Positions 34,761 through 45,350 of a stretch of 64,000 bases of DNA are shown here, piece by piece (position 1 is the first letter of the stretch; each line of letters opens with the position of its first letter). Source of the stretch: Lycium barbarum (lineage: Eukaryota > Streptophyta > Magnoliopsida > Solanales > Solanaceae); assembly GCF_019175385.1 (NCBI RefSeq), contig NC_083346.1:56201821-56265820 (forward strand), read 5' to 3'. Under the pieces are notes generated by a model. The model saw nothing but the letters and a program-made list of their open reading frames with translations, was not told the DNA's origin and did not search any database. The translations under genes were made by a program, and so were the position numbers.

Positions 34761-34976
34761 CTGGTGTCCTGCAGATTTTTCTTGTTCAGTTCAGATTGCG
34801 TCAATTCGATTCGCTCAACTTTTATCTCTTATAAATGGTCTGGAATATCTAATGGTACCCTTGTACACGGGGTAAGACATTTTCTACCTCCAAACTCGGG
34901 CTCGGGTCTCTATTCCAAGGGCATACCCGACTAGGAAACCATGGGTTCTACCACTACGAACACGAGGGGTGTAACA

Positions 34977-35530
34977 TTTTACTTATATTGAAGGTCAACC
35001 ATATCCCATTTAAAACCTTTCATCGAATTTTGGTCGAAATAAGGTTCTCCTTGTTTATTTTGAATTAGAGTGGGCTTGGACCAAAAGGATTTAAAAGAAA
35101 TCATTTAAACCACTTACACTATTAACACTTCTTTTGGAAATCATTTTTTCATTATCCTTTTGTGATTTCTGAAAAAAAAAAAGGAAAGTTGGATTTCTCA
35201 AAAATGCTCACTGTTTTCAGTTTCAGAAATTTCAAGTTTAAGAAAAGTTAACCTTTTCAAATAATACGTACTTCACTGTTTTCAGTTTTCGCAAATTCCA
35301 TTACGAAGGAGAAAAATCATTTCTTTGTAATTTTTCGAACAGCAAGAGTAATCTTTATCTTTTGTTGGTTTGAGTTTGAAAATGATTTCGATTTCTATTC
35401 GTCCATGCATCGTTTTGCCTAATTCTCAACTAGGTTCCAACCACATATTTTATAATATTTACAACATTCTTACAAGTGTATTTATAAAAAAACATATACA
35501 AAAAATGAAAGAGAAAGGAAGGCTAGTAGG
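34977..35530. other. Unassigned AT-rich stretch
   Basis: No reading frame, LTR terminus or RNA gene recognised. Two imperfect copies of CACTGTTTTCAGTTT lie near 35208 and 35275, with related sequence after each. It may be flanking DNA or the inside of an element I do not recognise. Confidence 0.4.
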
Positions 35531-35932
35531 CAGTAACACTCCGTAAATTCGAGTTAAGTGTGGAAGTGTATTGGAGGATTGGACTTCACTTTATTGCGTT
35601 AACATAAAATATGGCTAGAGTTTACGACCCGTATTTTGAAATACGGTCCGTATACCTTGGACGTATTTCACCCATTTTCCTAGGTTAGGCACTGTTTTTG
35701 TTATGATTAAATACGGCCATAGAATACGGGCCGTATTTTGAAATACGGTCTGTATACCTTGCACGTATTTCACCTGTTCCCTAGGACTGCTCACTATTTT
35801 TCATTATTGTTAAATACGACCACAGAATACGGCCCGTATTTTGAAATACGGTCCATATTTCAGCAGCCGCCAGCTGTGTATATAAATAGCGTGATTCAGT
35901 TAATTTTATGACTTCTTATCATTCCCATAAAC
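35531..35932 (+). repeat. LTR start (U3) of a further + strand element, truncated
   Basis: Begins GTAACACTCCG, like the TGTTACACCTCGG openings of E1/E2 but weaker. It carries three near-identical palindrome blocks at about 35619-35655, 35709-35753 and 35811-35855 (CCGTATTTTGAAATACGG, itself an 18-bp palindrome), then a strong TATA box TATATAAATAG at 35879-35889. It is cut at 35932 by the E6 LTR. Confidence 0.6.
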
Positions 35933-37979
35933 TGTCACAACCCAACTGGAGGGCCATGAAGGGCACCCGGGCCAACCCACTCGGGCACCCGGTGCTAACC
36001 CACTCGGGCACCCCTTGACGTACTCTCATATTCACATCTAGGTGAGCCACATGGCTTAATCATAATTTACATATATCAATAGTTCTAATCTCGTTGGGCA
36101 ACAACGCATTTATATCATCATGAATAATAATGCCCATATCCGTATACATAAGCTGACAAGGCTATCGAAATGATATACAAAAATATGAGCCAACCAGGCT
36201 GCAAGACATCTAACCATACACAACTATCTAGGAGCCTCTAGGAAGAGTATGTAACATAGTACGGGCGGGACAGGACCCCGTCATGCCCATATGTAAGTAC
36301 ACAAAAGAATAATACCCAAAAGCTGTAGCTCCGGATGAAATGGAGCTCCTCTATGTAGTCCCTGAAAATAAATCTATGGATCAAGCCTGTCTCCCTGTCC
36401 ACCTGCGGGCATGACGCAGCATCCACAAACAAAAGGACGTTAGTACAAATAATGTACTGAGTATGTAAAGCAGAGTCATCCTCATAGTAGAAGCATAATA
36501 GACAACACAAGAAATAACATAAGATGGGAGAATCAGGAGGTAATAGAGTCATTTGTACCTCTAGTGGCCTTCATCATATCTACTTACTTGTCTTTCGTAG
36601 GGACCTTCAATTTCTAATACTTAATCATGCATATATACATACATATACATATTCGTATTCGTATTTATTCATACTCATATCCATATCATACCCGACCATG
36701 AAGGTTCGGTGGTTCACATACCCGGCCATGACAAGGCTCGGTGATTATACATACCTGGCCCTACCAAGGCTCAGTGTTATCTGTACCCAACTGCAGTGGT
36801 GTGCGCGCGATAAGTACCATACACGGCCATATAAGCTCAGTGTTACATAATAGTCATACATACTTAGACATGTATACATAAGACTCCATAAGTATCATAC
36901 ACATCAATACTATCATCGTTCTCGTTATGTCTATCCTTGGAGGATCAACTATTATATAAGGGATGGAATGGAATCATGAAAGTATGGAGGATCTAGAGCT
37001 TTAGTAACTTTAGAGATAGAACCATTTGGAGGAGATTATGGAACTCATGAAAGGGGGTATATAGCAAAGGAGCTATGCCTTTATGAAAGAAAAGTTAGCC
37101 TTACATACCTCTTTGTCTTCTTAGCTATTTAACGTTCACCGTTGAAGCTTGAATAATCTACATTTAGAAGGATTCATACCATAGTTAAGCCTTAATGACA
37201 CTCTTAAATTCAAACTAGAATAATTCATGATCTAATGAAAATTGGGCGGCACTTCCCCAATTTCGTCCACTTCCACCATATTACAAAAAAACTCCCAAAC
37301 ATCCATAATACACCCAAAATATCATAATCAAGCAATCACATTACATTAAACCTTTAAAGTCTATCCTTGTGGTCAACTTATACCGACAACTCCACACCCA
37401 TTTTAGCATGTTTTCATATAACGCTTCGTCATCACCATTACTACCTTCAATAACATGATTATATCCATATCATACTAAGAATCATGACTCAATATAGTTT
37501 ACTACTCATAAACATCATAAAAGCTACATTTAGACTTCATTTTTTACTTTATTCTTCTAGCCAAGTTTTGCTACAACCAAACATTCGCATTAACATAAAA
37601 TAAGTATGGAAACTAACCTTTTTATCCCATAGAAACAAGCTTTGGAGCAGCTATCAACTTGTGCAAAAACCCTAGCTACAATGCCTAAGTATTTCTTGAA
37701 ATCTACCAACCCTAGGAAACCTTCTAACACATGAACACTTGATTCTTGCTATTTGATCTTTGTAATCTCTTGGGTTTGGGTGTAGTATGCTTACATAAGG
37801 GTTTTGGAGTTTTTGGAGAGCTTGGAAGAATGTGTGAAATGAAAATGAGCAAGGGTCATCCATGTTATTAAAAAAATCTTTTGACCTGACCCGATTTATA
37901 CGGCCTATTATACGGGCCGTATAATTTATACGGTCCGTATAATTGGAACGTATAGTCCCACCAGGGATCACCCCTCTCT
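35933..37979 (-). repeat. E6 3' LTR, R/U5 side, split by the pararetrovirus block
   Basis: Begins + strand TGTCACAACCC and holds the three-stem-loop module (36403-36460) and palindromes ATACGGGCCGTAT / ATACGGTCCGTAT at about 37911-37942. At 37979 it is interrupted, and the rest of the LTR resumes at 63128-63539. The two pieces total about 2.46 kb, close to the E1/E2 LTR lengths. Left flank is TAAAC (35928-35932); the right flank lies outside the window. Confidence 0.8.
36403..36460 (-). other. Three-stem-loop LTR module, E6
   Basis: + strand stems CTGCG/CGCAG (36403-36407, 36415-36419), CATCC/GGACG (36420-36424, 36435-36439, one mismatch) and TTAGTAC/GTACTGA (36440-36446, 36454-36460). Confidence 0.65.
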
Positions 37980-38710
37980 GGAAACACCAAGCAAGACAGC
38001 CAAACTACAAGCACAACAGTTTTCTTACGTAGTAGGACAGGGCTTCAACAACCCGAAGGACGGCTTGCCACAAACCTGACTTCAACAACCCGAAGGATGG
38101 CTTGTCAAGTTAGTCGGACAGTTTGAAAGATCGTAGATATGAAAGTTTTTCCTACAAAATGGGCTGGCTTCCTAGCCAAGCTACTCAACTCGGAAAAACT
38201 TTCGCACTACTACAGACATACTGTAAAAGCTTCGGAAAACTATTGTACTCATAGCAAGCTCAACTTGCCCAATATTTCCGAACCCTATACTAACTTAGGA
38301 TCAGCCTTTCCATGCCTTTCAAAAAAACATTTTATTGATATCGGAAAATTTACAGGGAAATTGTTTGATGCCCTCTAACTACTACATAGCCTCCTATTTA
38401 TAGGAGTTGGAGGCTTCCATAAGACTTATCTTACATGGCACACGGGCCCCGCTAGACATGTGGAGGTCCTAATAAAACAAACCTAATTAAACGAGCCTAA
38501 TAAGACAGCCTAATAAAACAAGCCTGATAAAACGAGCCTAATAAGACAGCCTAATAAAACAAGCCTGATAAAACGAGCCTAATAAGACAGCCTAATAAAA
38601 CACGCCTAATAAAACAAGCCTAGTAAAACGAGGGGAACATTATTTGAAGCATGACAACCATGTGCAAGCATGTGACCATGGGGTCCGCTTTGGTCTTTCT
38701 TGTAAGCATG
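37980..38710 (-). promoter_or_regulatory. Copy A intergenic region: repeats, TATA box, poly(A) signal, leader
   Basis: In element sense: an array of GCCTAATAAAAC-type units (38469-38632, about 11-12 bp each, grouped in 40-45 bp super-units), then TATAAATA (38395-38402) within a short hairpin-forming CTCC...GGAG context, then AATAAA at about 38331-38336, then a leader to 37980. Such an order (TATA, close downstream poly(A) signal, long leader) fits a pararetroviral pregenomic RNA promoter. I did not find an initiator-tRNA-Met primer site in what remains, so the leader is probably incomplete. Confidence 0.65.
38469..38632. repeat. Tandem GCCTAATAAAAC-type array, copy A
   Basis: About 14 short units alternating AATAAAACAAGCCT, GATAAAACGAGCCT and AATAAGACAGCCT. 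The counterpart in copy B is 56228-56391 with small differences. Confidence 0.85.
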
Positions 38711-39425
38711 TCAGTAAGCTTTATCCGACGGAGCGGTGCTTGATGGAGTCGACGGCGTTGTTGCGTATCCTTCTTCTATCCACCATTCTGGTCCATGTTT
38801 TTGCTTGAATTTTTCTTTGTTTTCTAGACTTCTTTTTCGCGACCTTGTGTAGTAGCATTTTTTGTTGGATGGCCCTGTCATCTCTGGATCTATTTTTGCT
38901 GAATCTTGAGATGGAAAATCCAACCTTATCTTTGTGATAGCCTGAGTGACTTCATCTTTGATTATTTCATACGGCATTCGGTACTCCTTTGCTGCTTCTC
39001 GAACTCTTTCCCAATAGGGATGGTTATAAGTGTAATTCCATCGAGCCCTTTCTTTCGGCCATATCTCCTTTGGGATGCACTTATTTCGATGGAAAATAAT
39101 TCTCTGTGCTTCGCTGTATTCATCTTCTAAGGACAAGACAGAGACGGGGAATTCCCACCATAGTGAAATATCTGGTTGAGCATAGACCTTCCCATCAATA
39201 ATTTTTATCGGTCGATGTAACATGAACACTTTTGCTGCATAGGAGTTTTGGAAACATTGAACCCAATATATTCATGGTTTGAACCATTGCAGAAACTTTT
39301 TGAGAGCAGGTTCAATCTTGTCAAAACATCGGAACATGTCGCACTTGAATTCCATGAAAATATAATACTGGTGACACAAGTACCAGAAAAACCATAATAG
39401 CTCCTGTGGAAAATCATTGTGCATG
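38711..39425 (-). pseudogene. Copy A C-terminal region, distal piece
   Basis: A 172-codon frame ending at 38711 (residues FMLHRPIKIIDGKVY near its start; a Lys/Arg-rich stretch CYYTRSRKRS; an acidic/Ser-rich end). A frame change lies near 39220-39260, upstream of which the reading continues to the E5 insertion at 39425. I do not recognise a domain. It follows RNase H in both copies and may be a separate product or the polyprotein tail. The copy B homologue is interrupted by a stop at 56641 that A does not have. Confidence 0.6.
39421..39425. repeat. Target-site duplication GCATG (element E5), left copy
   Basis: GCATG at 39421-39425 and at 50314-50318 directly flank E5. The uninterrupted counterpart in copy B is at about 57179-57185. 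Confidence 0.93.
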
Positions 39426-42410
39426 TGTCACGACCCAACCCCGTAGGCCGCGACTTGTGTCCGAGTAGGACACCGTACGTACCCGATAACCCCAAACCAG
39501 CGTATAAATGAAATACACAGATACAGAAGTCAAACGGCATCACAAACTATCGCATATAAGCAGACGTAGCGCACGGAAGCCGATAAGGCTATCACAAAAT
39601 ACATAATCCCAAAACATATATACACAACCCACATGTGTGTCTACAGACATCTACAGATAGCATCAGAAACATATGACGGGACAGGGCCCCATCGTACCCC
39701 TGAATAAATATATACATATAAACAGAAAAGTCTGTACCAAAAATGTGGCTCCGGACAAAAGAGCACTCCAAGATAGCAGAGTAAGATCCTAAGCGGGCGG
39801 ATCAAAAAATCGGGCGTTTGTACCTGCGCGGCATGAAACGCAGCCCCCGAAGAAAGGGGGTCAGTACAGAAGATGTACTGAATATGTAAAGCATAGAGTA
39901 CAGTAAACAGAATCATAACCGGAACAAAAATTACAGAAAATGAGTACAATGTCCAGAATATCAAAATGCATATTTACAAAACATAAGTAATGCATGCAGA
40001 GACATATGCCATGTTCGGCCCCATTATGGGACTCGGTGAACAGAACGTGGTCGCCACCCCGTCACTGGCGCCACAACACATCATACTCCAGAATAGGGGA
40101 TAGCTCTTTAACATATCATAACATATCAGATGGCCATATCATATCATATCACCAACATCAGAACATAGATGTACATGGCACATGATACTCCGGACCCATG
40201 TACATGTCATACCTGCCCCCTCACATCGAGGCACGGCGAACAATGCAGTGGCATACGCTTGACAACATATCCTGGCCCGGGCTCAGTGAGAGAAACATTG
40301 AGGCATCCACGAGTGGAGTAGTGAGAAACTAAATGCAATATAAAACACAACACGTTTGTAAAGACTCGATGAGACATCTCAAATGACAAATCATAACAAA
40401 GAGATCGGATGGTAATCATAGTGCGGGTTTTTCGGATGTCACATTGGGTCACGTCAAAATAATATTTCTGGGATCGTTTCCATGTTCCAGAATAGTTTAT
40501 AAGACTCAATGGAATATTTAAAACAATTGTCGTTTAGTAGTTAGAAGAGTAGTTAAAACGTTTCCTTTAAATATGGCTTGAAAACAAATCAATAGCACAA
40601 TAGGAGAGGATTTGGAAATAGTGGGCCCACCTCGGGTCAACTGAGGTGACGCACACAAATTACGTACATTAAGCTTTATGGAGTCACTTATGAAGGTTTT
40701 AGTGTAATCCGGTTTCATTTGGCAAGTTATAGATATTGGAGCAATCGTTTCAATAAGATATGAAGTACTTAATTCAATTCTATTGAATGAAAAAGTGTCA
40801 AAACTAAGCTCGGATTTCTAAGAGTGGAGTCGTCCTCGAGGCTCGTATCTTAACCTATCATACCTAGGACATGCCAAGAGAACGAAAAGCAAAGCTTTAC
40901 ATACCTTATTCGCCTTTTACGTTTGTCCAAATTCAAGTCCCGTTTCCTCCAAAATCTACAATTAGTCACATTTACCAAATATTAATTATTAGGCTTTAGG
41001 AATTTAATCTCAAACCAATACTTGTCTACAAAAATTTGGGCAGCATCTCCCCTATACATACCACATCCCCGAGATTTAACTCGGCCCAAATGTCAACAAC
41101 CATACCAACAACAATACCAATCACATCAACAATCGATTCGAAACGCATTCTGACATAAATAATCTCCTCTTTTACTTAATACCTCAACTTTCAAACTAAC
41201 TACGCACATTCAAACTAATTTCAACGTTTACATATTCATTTACGAATTCGAGATCATTCAAACATAATCCAAGAACAATCTATACAATATTCAAATACTT
41301 CCACCAACATACCTTACCTTACCCGAAAACTCCCCAACTTCCCTAGGAACAATTTCAATGCATTTCTTGCTTCCAAATTCATAAACTATCCCAATAACAC
41401 ACGTATTAACAACATTGTTTTTTCACAATTAAGGAAACGACACTAAAATCACGTTGGCTTCCAAATCAGCCCGTAACCATTCCAACATCAATTTAACCCA
41501 TCAAATTCTCATTTTCGTCGTAGAATACATATCAACAACAATCAAATTACTACATAGAAATTTATTCATTTCTACACAACATATATGCCACAAAGCCAAC
41601 CCTCCCACATTCACAACCTTAACCAAAATCATCAAACTTTCATTATCAGTATAAAATCCGCAACAACAACAACCAAAACATTTAAATAAAATGATTGAAT
41701 CACTACTCCTACACACATATACATGCACGGCTACATACATGCACACACGGCCACTATGCCCACCTCTATATTTCCATGAATTTTGTCCATTTCCACATAC
41801 CACAACATAAACAAACCCTTCATAACATATAAAAGAGGATGAAATCTTACCTTTTCTCTTTGACTTCTTCACTTGACCAAGGTGCGGAAACGATGAAACG
41901 GATGACTTATCGCCCCAAACAATTATACCACGTTGTAGAGGACCCTTGAATTAGTAGGAATACTAGAAGAAATAAATTTTTGGGACAAGATTTTTGATCT
42001 TCAATTTTCTTGGTAGCTTGGCCGAATGGTGGTCTTGTTGCTCTCCAAGTTTTATTTTCTTGAAACTTCTTGAATTATGAGGAGAAATAAGGGTGGTCAT
42101 CTTATTTTATCACATGGATTTTAATTCCACATGGGCCTTGGGCCATATGCCCTTGGCCGGCCACCTCTTGGGCCCTTTTGTATTTTTATTTTTTTGATTT
42201 TTCAAGCCTAATTACTTCATGTCCATTTCTTGTAATTCATGCGACTATTTTTCCAAATTTTCAATTTTGCCCTTAGCCTTCCTCAATATTTTCGCATCCA
42301 TAATTCTTACAAACAACTTGTGTGCTAATCAAGGTTGAAATGTATGCTTGCACTTAACCTCCCGCAATTGTCTTGAATTATCCGAATGCACAAAAATGCG
42401 GGATATAACA
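39426..42410 (-). repeat. E5 LTR 1 (3' LTR)
   Basis: 2985 bp. Three-stem-loop module at 39824-39881. U5-terminal hairpin at 39427-39454. Clearly diverged from LTR 2 at scattered positions, many of them C/T or G/A differences, so E5 is older than Y. No coding content supported. Confidence 0.9.
39824..39881 (-). other. Three-stem-loop LTR module, E5 LTR 1
   Basis: + strand stems CTGCG/CGCAG (39824-39828, 39839-39843), CCCCC/GGGGG (39844-39848, 39856-39860), TCAGTAC/GTACTGA (39861-39867, 39875-39881). Confidence 0.72.
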
Positions 42411-43607
42411 TCCTCCCCCCCCCCCCTCTTTTAAAACATTCGTCCTCGAATGTTGAATCGGCCTCCTGGTGTATTATAGTACTTCGGGGAGGTCTTCTCT
42501 GTACTTGTCACGTATGATCATTTAACATTCCCGTTTTAGAAACTTAGATTGCCTGCGGCGCTGAAAACAATTACGGATACTTCCTCTTCGTTTCTCCTTT
42601 CGGTCTTCCAAATCATCTTTCCTTTATTATTGTTTGGCTACAATACTCTAACCGAAACTACGCCGTCGACATATAACTTCCTCGCCTGACCGTCCGTTAC
42701 AGACACGGACTATTCCTTATATGGTAGCTTTTCTGTCACTTAGATACCTCTTTTTTTGTACCGTTAACCTTCCTATACTATCACACCCTAGTTCTTTTGT
42801 CCTTCAATTTTTTTTTACGCCAATAGTCGGTTCTTTGTATGCTTTGCCTGATCATATTTCTCACTTTTCACTCCTTCCGACACTTTTGACCTCCTTGCAT
42901 TTCGTTCACTTACTCGCTCACTTTCTTTTCGAAATATCGTCGTGTTAGAATTTTCCGACCTTAACTTGTAGTAAAATCAGTGTTCATTTATTTCATAACA
43001 TCTATACCTTGCTTCTCGATCAATACAGTCGCCAATGAAAGGCTATACGCATACATACACATTTACTACAACTTTGCTTACAAACATTTCCAACCGCTAT
43101 TCAAATTTACCCTGATTCCCGAGCTGTGTTACGCTTCCTTCGTTTTCACCAATCTAGTCCGCCTTAGCCTACGCGACCTCTATAAGTGTTTCTAGCCACT
43201 CTGCATATTCTAATTCCCTTTGGGTTACCCCAAATTCCCATTTGCCTCTTATATATACACTTATGAAAAATTTAGTATACTTTCCAGGGGTTCACCCATC
43301 CCAGAATTGCTCTGGCCCTATCACGCTTAACCTCGAAACTCTAGTGCATTTCGACACGTTAATGCTGATATAATTGCACCGACTTCCTCACACGACCTTT
43401 CTCACACAGTCTAGGGCAAGCCGGGGTCTTAACAACTTCCGAAAAGTTCTCGTAGCGGGTCCCACTCCGATCTAGAGAGGGGCTGTCATTTTTCTTATTA
43501 TGCATTTACTATATTAGCCTTCTAAATCTTCAAGGCTCACCTTTTATTATATGTATGACTATATCAACGGTTTATCAATTCGGGTCTTGTCTTACTTCTA
43601 TTAGTAA
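42411..43607 (-). pseudogene. E5 polypurine tract and degenerate pol remnant
   Basis: Starts with a C-rich tract (12 C at 42415-42426, element-sense poly-G) and the perfect PPT hairpin AACATTCG/CGAATGTT (42435-42442, 42447-42454). At about 42545-42740 the - strand still resembles the chromodomain tail of Y (positions of [14 protein letters not shown]), with many substitutions. From about 42760 to 43600 only low-similarity sequence remains; protease distal part, RT, RNase H and integrase core are gone. Confidence 0.65.
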
Positions 43608-45146
43608 CTAGGAGGGGAAAATATACCACAAAATAGAGCCTAGACCGATCAATACACATATATTTCGAGAAAAGACTAATAATATACTTGTATCCGCATT
43701 TGGTGGCCCCTCCGGGTCCTGTCGACTAGTCAGGGCATAGATGCGGTTCGCAGGACCGCCAAAACTGGAAGCTCCGCCACGGCCTCTACCGCGGCCTGCT
43801 GGTGTCGGTGTACCTTGCCCCGTGGGGCGCATAGCTACAGATGAAGATGATGAACCAACAGCTGACCCAGTAGGCTGAACCATACCACCTGGGCCGCCCC
43901 TGTACGGACACTCTCTCACAGTATGGCCTTGACGGCCGCAAGCAAAACAGGCACCTGTAGCACGATAGCACTATCCGGGGTGGTGCCTCCCACAATAAGA
44001 ACACTTAGGCATAGGTGGCCTCGACTGACCGGGACCTCTACTCGCCTGTGAACCTGAAACCCTAAAGCTCTGGCCTGCCCTGAAATACCCTGCATTATCT
44101 GGTCTCCGACCCGAGAACTGTGGGGGTGTGCTCCGTGCTGGCTGGGAAGAGTACCTGCTACCCTGCTGCTGAGACGACCTACTCTGAAACTCCTCAGAAT
44201 ACCCAGCCGACCTGGACCTCTTGGGCTGGATCCTATCATGATCCCTCTCGGGCTGACGTTCCCTACATCGGTCCTCCATGCCCTGGGCGTATGCCTGTAC
44301 CCAGGAAATATGCATCCCTGGCTGGGAAGCCATCGCCAGGCAGCTATCAATCAAATAAGGATCTTGCCCCATCACATACCGGTGCACCCTGTCAGCCATA
44401 TCAGCTACTACAGCGGGTGCATATCTGGCCAGTGAGTCGAACTCTAGGCTATACTCTCGGACGCTCCTACCCCCCTGCCTCAACTGTAAGAATCTGTCAA
44501 CCCTAGCGCGCCGCAGCACCGGAGGCAGAAAGTGGCCAAGAAAGGCCTCAGTAAACACATCCCACACTGCTGGGGGAGCGCCGTCACCCCTGGAAAACTC
44601 CCAGGACTCACACCAGTTAGCAGCTACCTCGTACAACCGGTATGAAGCCAACTCGACGGACTCAGTCGGAGAAGCCTTAATCAACCGTAGCGTGCACTGC
44701 ATCTGTCTGCTAAACTCCTGGGGATCCTCTTCGGGTTTTGTCCCGAAGAACTCTGGAGGAATACACGTCAAGAACTCACGGGCCCTCGAATTATCGTGTC
44801 TGTCTGCACGATCACCTCCAAATCCATACCTGTGCCCCTGCTCCGCCACCAGTCTGGTCAGCAACTGGACCGCATCTCGCATAGCCCTGTCCTCCGCTCC
44901 TAGCTGTGGAGCTGGAGGCTCGGGTACCAGAGCTCTGGGGGCTGGCGGTAGGGCCGCCCTCTGGTCTGTGGCCGGTGCTACTCTAATCCCTTCTGATACT
45001 GGCGGCGTAGCAGAACTGGCTGTCGGGGGCACAACCTCCGGCTCAAGCCGAGCACGGGCCCTGGTAACTATCCGGGCCTGGCTAGTCTCTCCTGCCTCTG
45101 CCACTGCTTTGCCCTTCTGGGCAGCCGTCGCCTTCTTCGGAGGCAT
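43608..45146 (-). pseudogene. gag: E5 gag plus protease start, one stop codon
   Basis: The start ATG is at 45146 ([15 protein letters not shown], nearly the Y start). 391 open codons cover the Pro/Ala-rich N-terminus, Gag core EFFGTKPEEDPQEFSRQM, and FTEAFLGHFLPPVLRRARVDRF, up to CSYCGRHHPG. A TAG at 43971-43973 stands where Y has a Glu codon; the same frame then continues through the CCHC knuckle CFACGRQGHTVREC to 43608. The protease loop reads LIGLGSILWYI, so the catalytic Asp is lost, and a stop follows. Gag is far better preserved than pol, as in non-autonomous elements that keep gag. Confidence 0.88.
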
Positions 45147-45350
45147 CACTGTAAACATAACAATCGGTCAGAAAGAAATCATCCTAATAGCACAGCTCTA
45201 TCGCACGATCTAAGATAAGAAGGAAGGGTAACATCCTAAATGTCCTGTAGCCTCCTGTTTATAGATGTGGCGCACAATACACTGATAAACAGGACTCTAC
45301 TAGACACGGTCTGTAGACACTCCGAGGACGAACCGCTCTGATACCACTTT
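45147..45350 (-). promoter_or_regulatory. E5 5' leader: primer site and kissing-loop-like hairpin
   Basis: Exact primer site TGGTATCAGAGC (element sense) at 45335-45346, 4 nt from the LTR. Hairpin 45253-45294 has a perfect 10-bp stem TCCTGTTTAT/ATAAACAGGA; compared with E3 (TCTTG.../...CAAGA) one base pair has changed on both sides. The loop hexamer is GUGCGC in RNA sense (45270-45275), still self-pairing with two G-U. The 14-nt motif is at 45196-45209. Confidence 0.78.

Larger units (their letters stand above)
27220..34976 (-). mobile_element. E3: Ty3/gypsy chromovirus, old and truncated
   Basis: A - strand element with a complete 5' LTR (32923-34976, 2054 bp), primer site, decayed gag-pol, polypurine tract and only about 550 bp of the 3' LTR (27220-27769). 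The first 21 bp of the 3' LTR and its whole distal part are missing, so no target duplication can be read. Its LTRs carry GTCGAC palindrome arrays in place of the TACGGTCCGTA arrays of E1, H and E6. The left end abuts the stub of H. Confidence 0.9.
32923..34976 (-). repeat. E3 5' LTR
   Basis: 2054 bp, + strand TGTCACGACCC to GGGTGTAACA. Contains the three-stem-loop module (33270-33327), repeated CTGATATRYGYGCGTAYATAACG-like units at about 33520-33710, a - strand TATA-like box near 34575 and the GTCGAC array at 34612-34760. No coding content recognised. Confidence 0.9.

Noticed and set aside
38711..39229. A possible host gene for the 172-codon frame
   Set aside because: It has a homologue at the same place in the second pararetrovirus copy and continues upstream across the E5 insertion into RNase H.
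41454..41872. 66- and 123-codon frames in the E5 LTRs, repeated at 47384-47802
   Set aside because: LTR-internal, overlapping on opposite strands and low-complexity; repetition reflects LTR duplication.
42411..42430. The 12-C run as a special signal
   Set aside because: It is the polypurine tract on the other strand; its length differs from the second copy (8 C at 48345-48352) and may include homopolymer error.
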